Assembly (NCBI RefSeq): GCF_029338375.1
Contig: NZ_CP119804.1
Span: forward strand, 2,934,955 to 2,998,954
Direction of reading: 5' to 3'
DNA length: 64,000 nt
Source of the DNA: Halorussus lipolyticus
Lineage (GTDB): Archaea > Halobacteriota > Halobacteria > Halobacteriales > Haladaptataceae
Shown one piece after another: positions 26,029 through 34,772 of the stretch. The position numbers and the translations under genes were made by a program. The notes below the pieces were generated by a model, which saw only the letters and a program-made list of their open reading frames with translations, was not told the origin of the DNA and did no database searches. Every line of letters begins with the position of its first letter. Position 1 is the stretch's first letter.

Positions 26029-28944
26029 ATGTCTACCGGACAAACACCCAAGGAAATCGGCGAAATCAGTTTCGGGCTGATGGACCCCGAGGAGTACCGA
26101 GAGATGTCGGCGACCAAAATCATCACGGCCGACACCTACGACGACGACGGCTTCCCCATCGACATGGGGCTGATGGACCCCCGACTAGGCGTCATCGACC
26201 CCGGTCTGGAGTGCAAGACCTGCGGCAAGCACTCGGGGTCGTGTAACGGCCACTTCGGCCACATCGAACTCGCCGCGCCCGTCATCCACGTCGGATTCAC
26301 GAAGCTCATCCGGCGACTCCTCCGCGGAACCTGTCGGAACTGCTCGCGCCTCCTGCTCACCGACGACGAGAAGGAAAAGTACGAGTCTAAGCTGACCCGG
26401 ACCAAGGAACTCGGCAACGACCTGACCGACGTCACCAAGTCCGCCATCCGAGAGGCCCGCAAGAAGGACCGCTGTCCCTACTGTGGCGAGGTCCAGTACG
26501 ACATCAACCACGAGAAGCCGACCACCTACTACGAGGTCCAGCAGGTCCTCACCAGCGAGTACTCCGAGCAAATCGCCGCCGCGATGCAGGGCGACGAGGA
26601 GGAGGGCCGCGAACCGATGGCCCCGCCGGAACTCGCCGAGAAGACCGACATCGACTTAGACCGCGTTAACGACATCATGTCCGGCGAATTCCGGCCCCGC
26701 GAGGACGACCGGAAGGCCATCGAGAAGGCGCTGGACATCGACCTGACCGAGGAGGACATGAACAAGTTGATGCCCAGCGACATCCGCGACTGGTTCGAGG
26801 ACATCCCGGACCAAGACGTCGAGACCCTCGGCATCAACTCCGAGCGGTCCCGGCCCGAGTGGATGATTCTGACGGTCCTGCCGGTCCCGCCGGTCACGGC
26901 CCGGCCCTCGATTACGCTGGACAACGGCCAGCGCTCCGAGGACGACCTGACCCACAAACTGGTGGACATCATCCGCATCAACCAGCGGTTCATGGAGAAC
27001 CGCGAGGCCGGTGCGCCCCAACTCATCATCGAGGACCTCTGGGAACTGCTTCAGTACCACGTCACCACGTTCATGGACAACGAGATTTCGGGCACCCCGC
27101 CCGCCCGGCACCGGTCGGGCCGACCGCTCAAGACCCTGAGCCAGCGTCTGAAGGGCAAGGAAGGTCGTTTCCGGGGGAGTCTGTCCGGCAAGCGCGTCAA
27201 CTTCTCGGCGCGTACTGTCATCTCGCCCGACCCGACGCTCTCGCTCAACGAGGTCGGCGTCCCCGAGCGCGTGGCCCGCGAGATGACCCAGACGATGAAC
27301 GTCACCGACCGCAACGTCGAGGAGGCCCAGCGATACGTCGCCAACGGTCCCGAGGGTCATCCCGGCGCGAACTACGTCAAGCGACCGGACGGTCGCAGAC
27401 TCAAGGTGACCGAGAAGAACTGCGAGGAGCTAGCCACGAAGGTCAAACCCGGTTGGGAGGTCAACCGGCATCTCGTGGACGGTGACATCGTTATCTTCAA
27501 CCGCCAGCCCTCGCTTCACCGGATGTCCATCATGGCCCACGAAGTGGTCGTGATGCCGTACAAGACCTTCCGGCTGAACACCGTCGTCTGCCCGCCGTAC
27601 AACGCAGACTTCGACGGCGACGAGATGAACATGCACGCCCTCCAGAACGAGGAGGCCCGTGCCGAGGCCCGCGTCCTGATGCGCGTGCAGGAACAGATTC
27701 TGTCGCCGCGCTTCGGTGAGAACATTATCGGCGCGATTCAGGACCACATCTCCGGGATGTACCTGCTCACCAACGAGAACCCGCACTTCAACGAGACGCA
27801 GGCGCTCGACCTCCTGCGTGCGACTCGCATCGACGAACTGCCCGAACCCTCGGGCACCGACGACGACGGGTCGCCCTACTGGACCGGCCGGGACATCTTC
27901 TCGGAACTCCTGCCGAGCGACCTCAACCTCGAATTCACCGGTACCGTCGGCGACGACGTGCTTATCGAGGACGGTCAGCTAATCGAGGGCACCATCGCCG
28001 AGGACGAGGTGGGCGAGTTCGGTGGCAAGATTGTAGACACCATCACGAAGGTCTACGGCAACACGCGCTCGCGCATCTTCATCAACGAAGTCGCGGCGCT
28101 GGCGATGCGCTCCATCATGCACTTCGGGTTCTCCATCGGTATCGACGACGAGTCGATTCCGCCGGAGGCCCAGAACCGTATCGACGAGGCCATCGACAAC
28201 GCCTACGACCGGGTGGAGGAACTCATCGAGACCTACGAGAACGGCGACCTCGAATCCCTGCCCGGCCGGACCGTGGACGAGACGCTGGAGATGAAAATCA
28301 TGCAGACGCTCGGCAAGGCGCGTGACTCCGCCGGTGACATCGCCGAGGAGCACTTCGCCGACGACAACCCGGCCGTGGTCATGGCCGAGTCCGGCGCGCG
28401 TGGGTCGATGCTCAACCTGACCCAGATGGCCGGTGCAGTCGGTCAGCAGGCAGTTCGGGGCGAGCGCATCAACCGCGGGTACGAGGACCGCACCCTGAGC
28501 CACTACAAGCCCGACGACCTTTCCGCCGAGGCCCACGGCTTCGTGGAACACTCCTACACTGGCGGCCTCAACCCCCGCGAGTTCTTCTTCCACGCGATGG
28601 GTGGCCGAGAGGGTCTGGTGGACACGGCAGTCCGTACCTCCAAGTCCGGCTACCTCCAGCGGCGTCTCATCAACGCGCTCTCGGAACTCGAAACCCAGTA
28701 CGACGGCACGGTGCGCGACACCTCCGACACCATCGTCCAGTTCGAGTTCGGCGAGGACGGCACCAGTCCGGTGAAGGTCTCCTCGAACGACGAGAGCGAA
28801 ATCGACGTGGACCAAATCGCCGACCGAATCCTCGACGAGGAGTTCGGAAGCGACGACCGGAAACAGGAGTTCCTCGGCGAGAAGCTTCCGCCGACGAACC
28901 TCTCGGAACACGTTGACGCCCGACAGGCCCAGAGCGACGACTGA
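26029..28944 (+). CDS. rpoA1: RNA polymerase subunit A' (N-terminal part of A)
   Basis: 971 residues, 3 bp after B'. Zinc clusters CKTCGKHSGSCNGHFGH (about 62-77), CRNC and CPYCG lie in the clamp; the catalytic Mg motif NADFDGDEMN has D527, D529 and D531; the bridge helix ESGARGSMLNLTQMAGAVG follows. This is the subunit that carries out nucleotide addition. Its size is usual for haloarchaeal A'. Confidence 0.98.
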   Translation: MSTGQTPKEIGEISFGLMDPEEYREMSATKIITADTYDDDGFPIDMGLMDPRLGVIDPGLECKTCGKHSGSCNGHFGHIELAAPVIHVGFTKLIRRLLRGTCRNCSRLLLTDDEKEKYESKLTRTKELGNDLTDVTKSAIREARKKDRCPYCGEVQYDINHEKPTTYYEVQQVLTSEYSEQIAAAMQGDEEEGREPMAPPELAEKTDIDLDRVNDIMSGEFRPREDDRKAIEKALDIDLTEEDMNKLMPSDIRDWFEDIPDQDVETLGINSERSRPEWMILTVLPVPPVTARPSITLDNGQRSEDDLTHKLVDIIRINQRFMENREAGAPQLIIEDLWELLQYHVTTFMDNEISGTPPARHRSGRPLKTLSQRLKGKEGRFRGSLSGKRVNFSARTVISPDPTLSLNEVGVPERVAREMTQTMNVTDRNVEEAQRYVANGPEGHPGANYVKRPDGRRLKVTEKNCEELATKVKPGWEVNRHLVDGDIVIFNRQPSLHRMSIMAHEVVVMPYKTFRLNTVVCPPYNADFDGDEMNMHALQNEEARAEARVLMRVQEQILSPRFGENIIGAIQDHISGMYLLTNENPHFNETQALDLLRATRIDELPEPSGTDDDGSPYWTGRDIFSELLPSDLNLEFTGTVGDDVLIEDGQLIEGTIAEDEVGEFGGKIVDTITKVYGNTRSRIFINEVAALAMRSIMHFGFSIGIDDESIPPEAQNRIDEAIDNAYDRVEELIETYENGDLESLPGRTVDETLEMKIMQTLGKARDSAGDIAEEHFADDNPAVVMAESGARGSMLNLTQMAGAVGQQAVRGERINRGYEDRTLSHYKPDDLSAEAHGFVEHSYTGGLNPREFFFHAMGGREGLVDTAVRTSKSGYLQRRLINALSELETQYDGTVRDTSDTIVQFEFGEDGTSPVKVSSNDESEIDVDQIADRILDEEFGSDDRKQEFLGEKLPPTNLSEHVDARQAQSDD

Positions 28945-28995
28945 CGCCACCGCTTCCGAACCAACCTCAGCAACCAAATCGTTCCCACGCCATAC

Positions 28996-30195
28996 ATGAC
29001 AGATTACGACGTATCCGAGGACATCGAGGCCGTCGTCGAGGACACCGACCTCCCCCGACGGCTGAAAGACGAAGTGTACAGCACGGTGGAAGCCCGCGAC
29101 GGCGTCACCGCCGAGCAGGCCGACCAAATCGCCCGCGCGGTCGAGACGCGGTATCTCGATACTCGCGTGGACCCGCTCGACCCGGTGGGAACCGTCTCCG
29201 CCCAGAGTATCGGGGAGCCGGGAACCCAGATGACGATGAACACCTTCCACTACGCGGGTGTCGCAGAAATCGACGTGACGCAGGGTCTGCCCCGACTCAT
29301 CGAGTTGGTGGACGCCCGCAAGACCCCCGACACGCCGATGATGACGGTCCATCTCGAAGACGAGTACGCCGTGGACCGCGAGAAGGCCCACGAGGTCGTC
29401 TGGCAAATCGAGGCCACCAAAATCCTCGCCTTGGGTGACATCTCGACCAATGTCGCCGACATGATAGTCTCCATCGACCTCAACGAGGACACCCTCAAAG
29501 AGCGGATGATTACCCCCGACGAGATTTCGGGCATCATCGAGGACGAACTCGGCGTCCAGACCACCCAGAAGGGTGCAGTCATCGAGTTCGGTCCCGAACA
29601 GCCGAGTTACCGCGAACTCCTCCAGTTGGTCGAGCAACTGCGCGAAATCGTCTTCAAGGGCATCGAGGACATCACGCGCGTCGTCATCCGCAAGGAGCAA
29701 CTTGAGGAGGGCGAGGAGTTCGTCCTCTACACCGAGGGGTCGGCGTTCGGCGACGTGATGGAAATCGAGGGCGTGGACGCCTCCCGGACCACCACGAACA
29801 ACATCCACGAGATTCACAAGAACCTCGGCATCGAGGCGGCCCGCGAGTCCATCATCGAGGAGACGATGAACACCCTCGAAGAACAGGGCCTTGACGACGT
29901 GAACGTCCGCCACCTGATGTTGGTCGCCGACATCATGACCAACAACGGCGAAATCGAGTCCATCGGTCGCCACGGTATCTCCGGGAGCAAGGAGTCCGTC
30001 CTCGCGCGTGCGGCGTTCGAGGTCACGGTCAACCACCTGCTCGACGCCGCCATCCACGGCGAGGTGGACGACCTCAACGGCGTCACCGAGAACGTCATCG
30101 TCGGCAAGCCCATCAAACTCGGGACCGGGGACGTTGACCTCCGGATGGGTTCGATGGCCGGCGAGGCCGACGCCGAACCCGAGGCCTCCGACTGA
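28996..30195 (+). CDS. rpoA2: RNA polymerase subunit A'' (C-terminal part of A)
   Basis: 399 residues. [18 protein letters not shown] belongs to the trigger loop region; the rest makes the jaw and the clamp base. It continues A' as a separate protein, separated by 51 bp. It ends 2 bp before nusA. Confidence 0.98.
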   Translation: MTDYDVSEDIEAVVEDTDLPRRLKDEVYSTVEARDGVTAEQADQIARAVETRYLDTRVDPLDPVGTVSAQSIGEPGTQMTMNTFHYAGVAEIDVTQGLPRLIELVDARKTPDTPMMTVHLEDEYAVDREKAHEVVWQIEATKILALGDISTNVADMIVSIDLNEDTLKERMITPDEISGIIEDELGVQTTQKGAVIEFGPEQPSYRELLQLVEQLREIVFKGIEDITRVVIRKEQLEEGEEFVLYTEGSAFGDVMEIEGVDASRTTTNNIHEIHKNLGIEAARESIIEETMNTLEEQGLDDVNVRHLMLVADIMTNNGEIESIGRHGISGSKESVLARAAFEVTVNHLLDAAIHGEVDDLNGVTENVIVGKPIKLGTGDVDLRMGSMAGEADAEPEASD

Positions 30196-30197
30196 GC

Positions 30198-30635
30198 ATG
30201 GTGGTCACGCTCTCGGATACAGCGCGCCAGTTCATCGCCCTCTTCGAGGACGAGACCGGTGCGACCGCCCGCGACTGCGTGGTCTTCGAGGACGGCGACG
30301 ACGGCGACGAGCGCGTGGTCTTCCTCGTCAAGCCCGGCGACATGGCCAAGGCCATCGGGTCGGGCGGCGAGACGGTCCGGAAACTCGAAGCCGAACTGGA
30401 CCGGGACGTGATGCTGGTCGAGGACGCCGACACGCCCGAGGCGTTCGTCGCCAACGCGCTCGCCCCGGCGGCGGTGTACAACGTCACCGTCAGCGAGGAC
30501 GACGAAACCATCGCCTACGCCGAGGTCGATTCCGACGACACCGGCATCGCCATCGGCGAGGGCGGACGCAATATCGCGGCCGCCGAGAAGCTAGCCAAGC
30601 GCCACTACGACATCGACGACATCCAACTGACGTAG
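30198..30635 (+). CDS. nusA: Archaeal NusA-like transcription factor
   Basis: 145 residues with two KH-type RNA-binding units: KAIGSGGETVRKLE and IAIGEGGRNIAAAEK both carry the GxxG loop. Archaeal NusA lacks the polymerase-binding N-terminal domain of bacterial NusA. It binds RNA and may act in elongation or termination. Its place between rpoA2 and rps12 is the conserved archaeal order. Confidence 0.95.
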   Translation: MVVTLSDTARQFIALFEDETGATARDCVVFEDGDDGDERVVFLVKPGDMAKAIGSGGETVRKLEAELDRDVMLVEDADTPEAFVANALAPAAVYNVTVSEDDETIAYAEVDSDDTGIAIGEGGRNIAAAEKLAKRHYDIDDIQLT

Positions 30636-30943
30636 CGGTCGGGGTCGGTCCGACCGCGATGAGGTTTCCGGGGTTCGACGCCGCTCGGGGTTCCGGGGTC
30701 TAATTTTCGCGTCGCTCTTTCCTCGGTCTCCTCGTGTTCGGCCGAACCGCGTTCCGCGCTTCGCTCCGGTTCGTTTCCGGCCACGAGCGAATCTCCTGAC
30801 CGAACCGAACCTAAGCGGCGCTCACAGCGTTTCGCTGAAACTCGCTCAGATTCCCTAATCGCCCCCGCTTGAGCGATTTGCGCCGGTAACGACCGTCTGG
30901 AAAGAGGGAGGCTTAAGTATCTCGGACGGATAGCCCACAGCAT
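30636..30943 (+). promoter_or_regulatory. Gap before rps12 with a TATA-like box
   Basis: A 308-bp non-coding stretch splits the conserved nusA-rps12 junction. The promoter candidate gcttaagtat (30911-30920) lies about 25-30 nt before the rps12 ATG, so S12 and S7 can be transcribed on their own. Upstream are inverted-repeat-rich sequences (for example GAACCG...CGGTTC near 30740-30770) but no gene. Confidence 0.55.
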
Positions 30944-31372
30944 ATGGCGAACGGCAAGTACGCAGCGCGGAAGCTCAGGAAGGACCGCCAGAATCACCGG
31001 TGGTCTGACTCCGATTACGCCCGACGCGAGCGTGGCCTCGGGGAGAAGTCCGACCCCCTCGAAGGCGCGCCGCAGGGCCGTGGCATCGTTCTCGAAAAGG
31101 TGGGCATCGAGGCCAAACAGCCCAACTCGGCGATTCGGAAGTGCGTCCGAGTTCAACTCATCAAGAACGGCAAGCAAGTGACCGCCTTCTGCCCCGGCGA
31201 CGGTGCAATCTCGTTCATCGACGAACACGACGAGGTCACCATCGCGGGCATCGGCGGTGCGAAGGGTCGTGCGATGGGCGACCTCTCCGGTGTCAACTAC
31301 AAGGTAGAGAAGGTCAACGGCGTGAGCCTCGAAGAACTAGTTCGCGGAAACGCTGAGAAGCCGGTGCGTTAA
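30944..31372 (+). CDS. rps12: Small-subunit ribosomal protein S12 (uS12)
   Basis: 142 residues, archaeal S12/S23e form. The decoding-site loops [16 protein letters not shown] and [17 protein letters not shown] are intact. It lies at the A-site decoding centre of the 30S subunit. The S7 gene starts 2 bp after its stop. Confidence 0.98.
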   Translation: MANGKYAARKLRKDRQNHRWSDSDYARRERGLGEKSDPLEGAPQGRGIVLEKVGIEAKQPNSAIRKCVRVQLIKNGKQVTAFCPGDGAISFIDEHDEVTIAGIGGAKGRAMGDLSGVNYKVEKVNGVSLEELVRGNAEKPVR

Positions 31373-31374
31373 AC

Positions 31375-31992
31375 ATGGCAGCAGAAGACCAACCCGACCC
31401 CGAGAAACCCGCGGGCACGGACGAGGACGGAGCGGCCGCCGCCGACCTGTTCGGCGAGTGGGACATCACGAACATCGAGTACGCCGACCCCTCGACCGAG
31501 CGTTACATCACGGTCACGCCGGTCGCTCACACGATGGGTCGCCACGCCTCCAAGCAGTTCCGCAAGAGCGAGGTGTCCATCGTCGAGCGTCTCATCAACC
31601 GCCTGATGCAGACCGAGGAGAACACGGGCAAGAAGCAGAAGACGATGCGCATCACCCGTGAGGCCTTCGAGAAGATTCACGACCGCACCGACGAGAACCC
31701 GGTGCAGGTCCTCGTCACCGCCGTCGAGAACGCGGCCCCCCGAGAGGAGACCGTCCGCCTGAAGTACGGTGGCATCTCCGTCCCGAAGGCCGTGGACGTG
31801 GCACCCCAGCGCCGCGTGGACCAAGCCCTCAAGTTCATCGCCGAGGGCGTCCACAGCGCCTCGTTCAAGACCTCGACCGACGCCTCCGAGGCACTGGCCA
31901 GCCAACTCATCGGCGCGGCCGACTACGACGTTCAGACCTACGCCATCAACCAGAAAGAAGAGAAAGAGCGCGTCGCGGCCGCGGCCCGCTAA
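31375..31992 (+). CDS. rps7: Small-subunit ribosomal protein S7 (uS7)
   Basis: 205 residues. MGRHASKQFRKSEVSIVERL and the VENAAPREETVRLKYGGI segment match archaeal S7/S5e. An acidic N-terminal extension of about 25 residues is typical of haloarchaea. It organises the head of the 30S subunit. The usual next gene, aEF-2, is displaced by almost 4 kb here. Confidence 0.98.
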   Translation: MAAEDQPDPEKPAGTDEDGAAAADLFGEWDITNIEYADPSTERYITVTPVAHTMGRHASKQFRKSEVSIVERLINRLMQTEENTGKKQKTMRITREAFEKIHDRTDENPVQVLVTAVENAAPREETVRLKYGGISVPKAVDVAPQRRVDQALKFIAEGVHSASFKTSTDASEALASQLIGAADYDVQTYAINQKEEKERVAAAAR

Positions 31993-32097
31993 CTCTCGAT
32001 TTCTCCGCTTTCGACGCTCTCGCTTCCGAACAGTCGCTACTCTCCTCCGGGTAATCTGGCAGTTCCGTCGGAAGTCTGCCACGTCACAAACCGATAT

Positions 32098-32115
32098 TTT
32101 TAGGTTGGCCTAAAA
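32098..32115 (+). promoter_or_regulatory. 18-bp palindromic operator, iron-box-like
   Basis: TTTTAGG-ttgg-CCTAAAA is a perfect inverted repeat 12 bp before the sugar dehydrogenase ATG and overlapping its TATA/start-site region. It resembles the TTAGGTTAGCCTAA core bound by DtxR/IdeR-type metal regulators. A repressor bound here would block transcription. Confidence 0.6.
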
Positions 32116-32127
32116 TCACGCTCGGGT

Positions 32128-33510
32128 ATGGACGAAAACGCTGTCGGCCGGACGCGCCGACGATTTCTCGCGGGCGTCGGTGCGGTCGGCGCGGCCGGAT
32201 TCGCGGGGTGCGGGCGATTGGCCGAGCGCGAACTGCGACCGGAGTACGAACTCAACCACACCGCCGAGGACTGGTCTCGCTACGACCCCGAGTGGGACGG
32301 GCCGACGAACTCGCCGCTGTCGGTCTCGCTGGAACCCGAGGTGTTGGTCGAGAATCTGGAGATTCCGTGGGACCTCGCGTTCGCGCCGACCGGCGAGTTG
32401 TTCCTGACCGAGCGAACCGGGCGCATCCGGCGCTTCGATGTCGAGGGCAGTGGTCTCGAAACGATTGGCAAACCTGCTTCCGTCATCGACGCCGAGGCCA
32501 TGGCTCCGGGTCCCGACGACAAACCGTTCTGGGAAACGTGGTTCGTGGAGGGCGGCGAGGGCGGCATGCTCGGCGTCGCGGTCCACCCCAAGTACCCCGA
32601 GGCCTCGTACATCTACGCCTACTTCACGGCGGAGACGGAGGGCGGCGGGAAGGAGAACCGCGTCGTCCGGTACGACGTGGACGCCGAGGACCCGACCGAG
32701 ACCGGCGAAATCGTCGTGGACGGGATTCCGGCCGGCGGAGTCCACAACGGCGGGCGCATCGCGTTCGGTCCGGACAACTACCTCTGGATTACCACCGGCG
32801 AGGCCGGACAGGGGGACCTCGCACAGGACACCTCGTCGCTCGCGGGGAGCGTCCTCCGGGTGAACACCGTCGGCGACCCCGCAGACGACAACCCCGACCT
32901 GCCCGGCGACGACGCCGACGACCGAATCTACACTTACGGGCATCGCAACCCCCAGTGCATCACGTGGCTTCCCGACGCCACGCCCGTCGTCACCGAACAC
33001 GGTCCCGACGGTCACGACGAGGTGAACGTGCTGGAACCCGGCGCGAACTACGGGTGGCCCGAGGCCCGAACCGAATCGGAGTACAGGGGAAGCGACTTCC
33101 ATCGCCCGGTGGTGAACACGCCGGAATCGTGGGGACCCTGCGGTGGCGTCTTCTACACCGGCGACGCGATTCCGGCGTGGCGCAATCGACTGGTCTTCGG
33201 GTCGCTCATCGGCCAGCGAATCAACGTGGTCACGCTGGCCGAGGAGGCCGGAGACCTTCCACCGGTCGAGGACGCGGGCGAGGGCGAGACCCGCGGGATG
33301 CGCTTCGACGCCGATTGGCTCGATTCGGACTACGCCGCGACAGCGCACTGGACGCTGACCGACGTGCTTGGCCGGGTGCGTCACGTCGAGCAGGGACCGG
33401 ACGGCCACCTCTACGCCATCACGTCGAATCGAGACGGCAGACCGAAGGGCGACACCTTCCCGCGACAGCGCGACGACGTGCTGGTTCGGCTTCGACCGCG
33501 GAGCGAGTGA
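32128..33510 (+). CDS. Secreted PQQ-type glucose/sorbosone dehydrogenase
   Basis: 460 residues. The N-terminus TRRRFLAGVGAVGAAGFAGC is a Tat signal with a Cys where a lipobox would place lipid. The rest is a beta-propeller of the soluble-aldose/sorbosone dehydrogenase family: PWDLAFAPTGELFLTERTGR, HNGGRIAFGPDNYLWITTGE and YTYGHRNPQ are signatures. These enzymes oxidise sugars with PQQ; whether the cell makes PQQ cannot be seen here. Probably it is anchored outside the membrane. Confidence 0.88.
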   Translation: MDENAVGRTRRRFLAGVGAVGAAGFAGCGRLAERELRPEYELNHTAEDWSRYDPEWDGPTNSPLSVSLEPEVLVENLEIPWDLAFAPTGELFLTERTGRIRRFDVEGSGLETIGKPASVIDAEAMAPGPDDKPFWETWFVEGGEGGMLGVAVHPKYPEASYIYAYFTAETEGGGKENRVVRYDVDAEDPTETGEIVVDGIPAGGVHNGGRIAFGPDNYLWITTGEAGQGDLAQDTSSLAGSVLRVNTVGDPADDNPDLPGDDADDRIYTYGHRNPQCITWLPDATPVVTEHGPDGHDEVNVLEPGANYGWPEARTESEYRGSDFHRPVVNTPESWGPCGGVFYTGDAIPAWRNRLVFGSLIGQRINVVTLAEEAGDLPPVEDAGEGETRGMRFDADWLDSDYAATAHWTLTDVLGRVRHVEQGPDGHLYAITSNRDGRPKGDTFPRQRDDVLVRLRPRSE

Positions 33511-33543
33511 CCTCGCTTTCTGCGGTTTTTAAATATATTTCTG

Positions 33544-33561
33544 TTTCCTAAAAATAGGAAA
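33544..33561. terminator. AT-rich hairpin between convergent genes
   Basis: TTTCCTA-aaaa-TAGGAAA is a perfect 7-bp inverted repeat preceded by a T-rich stretch (tttttaaatatattt, 33525-33539). It lies between the convergent ends of the sugar dehydrogenase and cupin genes and could stop transcription from both sides. An operator role is less likely in this position. Confidence 0.45.
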
Positions 33562-33603
33562 TTGTTTCTCTACAGCTTCGTTTCCTGTCTCCGGCGTCGG
33601 TCG

Positions 33604-33933
33604 TTACTCGCCGTCGGACGCCCCGACGAGGACGAATTTGCTCTCGGCGTCGCCGTTGTGAATCTGGCGCGTGGCGTCGGCCGGGATGCGCAGGGCCTCG
33701 CCCGCTTCGAGGTGTACGTCTTCGCCCTCGACAGTGACGGTGGCCTCGCCTTCGAGGAGGACGTAGACCTCCTCCTGACCATCGTCGGCGTGGTCGTGTT
33801 CCTTGCCGGTCCATCCGGGGTCGGCGTCGAGGACGGTCACGCCGAGTTTCTCGCAGTCGAGGGGGTCCCGGAGGAAGCGCATGCCGTCGGCTATCGGGTC
33901 CACGTCTCTGGTGTTGACCTTGCTGTAGGACAT
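33604..33933 (-). CDS. Small cupin-domain protein
   Basis: 109 residues with one cupin barrel: HDHADDGQEEVYVLLEGEAT matches the first metal motif (His-x-His, Glu) and GEALRIPADATRQIHNGD the second (His). A metal ion is likely bound. Small cupins act as isomerases, dioxygenases or ligand sensors; the substrate is unknown. It is convergent with the sugar dehydrogenase, 93 bp apart. Confidence 0.88.
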   Translation of the reverse strand: MSYSKVNTRDVDPIADGMRFLRDPLDCEKLGVTVLDADPGWTGKEHDHADDGQEEVYVLLEGEATVTVEGEDVHLEAGEALRIPADATRQIHNGDAESKFVLVGASDGE

Positions 33934-34070
33934 CGTGGGGTGTACGACGGGAGGGGTGTTTAGTGTGGTGTCGGGCTAGGGAATCTCGATTTTGCGCTAT
34001 CCTTGCTCGGGCGCTCTCTCGACATAACTGCAACCGCAAACAGCAGAATCGGAGTAACGTTGTCCACTGA

Positions 34071-34282
34071 AGCCCCCGCCCGCTCGCGGTCGCTGTGGCG
34101 GATATTCGCGGCTCTCCGCACTGGAAGACAAACTGCGTCTTCCAAGCCATCGCCTCACTCCGTTCGGCGAGACACCACCCGCCGCGAATAGAACCGCCAC
34201 AGCGACCAAGCCCTTCGGGCGCGACCGGGCGGCCCCTTCATCCTCCCGTGGTGGACTGTTTCGTCGGGCGTTTGCCGGTGGA
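34071..34282 (+). repeat. Dispersed hairpin repeat family 1, copy A
   Basis: Part of the gene-free stretch 33934-34539. AGCCCCCGCCCG opens it; arms GGTCGCTGTGGCGG (34088-34101) / CCGCCACAGCGACC (34194-34207) and ATTCGCGGC (34104-34112) / GCCGCGAAT (34181-34189) pair perfectly. A stem-loop GGAAGAC-aaactgc-GTCTTCC (34123-34143) lies inside. It closes with GACCGGGCGGCCCCTTCATC. Copies at 56575-56844 (minus) and 58875-59030 keep the ends and the pairing. Confidence 0.75.
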
Positions 34283-34284
34283 AC

Positions 34285-34451
34285 GGGGCACCGAGCGCGG
34301 GCCTCACGCCTCCCCAACCTCCTGCGCTTCTCGCTTCGTCGTCCGAGAGCGAGGCTCTCGTGATCACGAAAATCTCCGATTTTCGAACGACTCCGATGCT
34401 CGTCCCTCGCGCGAGATGGCACGACACGAGGTCGCGCCCGCACGCGCCTGA
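34285..34451 (+). repeat. Dispersed repeat family 2, copy 3
   Basis: Directly behind family 1 copy A. Landmarks: GGGGCACCGAG, CCTCACGCCTCCCCAACC, TGCG, then the palindromic module at 34338-34391, then GCTCGTCCCTCGCGCGA and ATGGCACGACACGAGGTCGC. Matches copies at 14522 and (reversed) 18608. The sequence from 34452 to 34539 is AT-rich promoter-like DNA for the next gene. Confidence 0.65.
34338..34391 (+). repeat. Small palindromic repeat module, copy 2
   Basis: GTCGTCCG and CGAACGAC form near-perfect inverted ends. Inside are GAGAGC-gag-GCTCTC, the linker GTGATCA and CGAAAATC-tcc-GATTTTCG. It sits within family 2 copy 3, as an insertion would. Confidence 0.75.
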
Positions 34452-34539
34452 GTGAAACATTAATCGAGCGAAATATCGACCTGCGGAGTCGCTGAGGCCC
34501 ACATCTTTGAAGTGGCTGGCGTCGGCAGACCCTCCCGTC

Positions 34540-34764
34540 ATGGACGAAGCACTCGAAGTCGTCGATTTGCTGGCGGATTCGGGTCTCGAAGGCGTCGTGA
34601 CGTGGTTCCTGCGACTCGTCGGGTTGGTCGTAGTCCTCGCAGGCGTCGGTCTGTGGCTGTTCACCGAGATGGGCCTGCTGATACTCCCGGCGGCGCTGAT
34701 AGTCGTCGGTCTCGTCCTGTTGGTCGCGCCGAGCGTCCTGCTTGCGTTGGCCGAGTTGGCGTAG
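34540..34764 (+). CDS. Small two-helix membrane protein
   Basis: 74 residues. A short acidic head leads into LRLVGLVVVLAGVGLWLF, a turn with TEMG, and LLILPAALIVVGLVLLVAPSVLL, giving two membrane helices. No family recognised; the layout resembles the small proteins at 20941 and 38055. It is convergent with the DUF5781 gene, 8 bp apart. Confidence 0.6.
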   Translation: MDEALEVVDLLADSGLEGVVTWFLRLVGLVVVLAGVGLWLFTEMGLLILPAALIVVGLVLLVAPSVLLALAELA

Positions 34765-34772
34765 ACCGGTAA

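Noticed and set aside
34155..34664. Frames beginning MKGPPGR or MKGPGAG at the conserved CCCCTTCATCC end of family 1
   Set aside because: The start is shared by all three copies, but the following residues are not kept in frame; pairing of the DNA explains the conservation better than protein.
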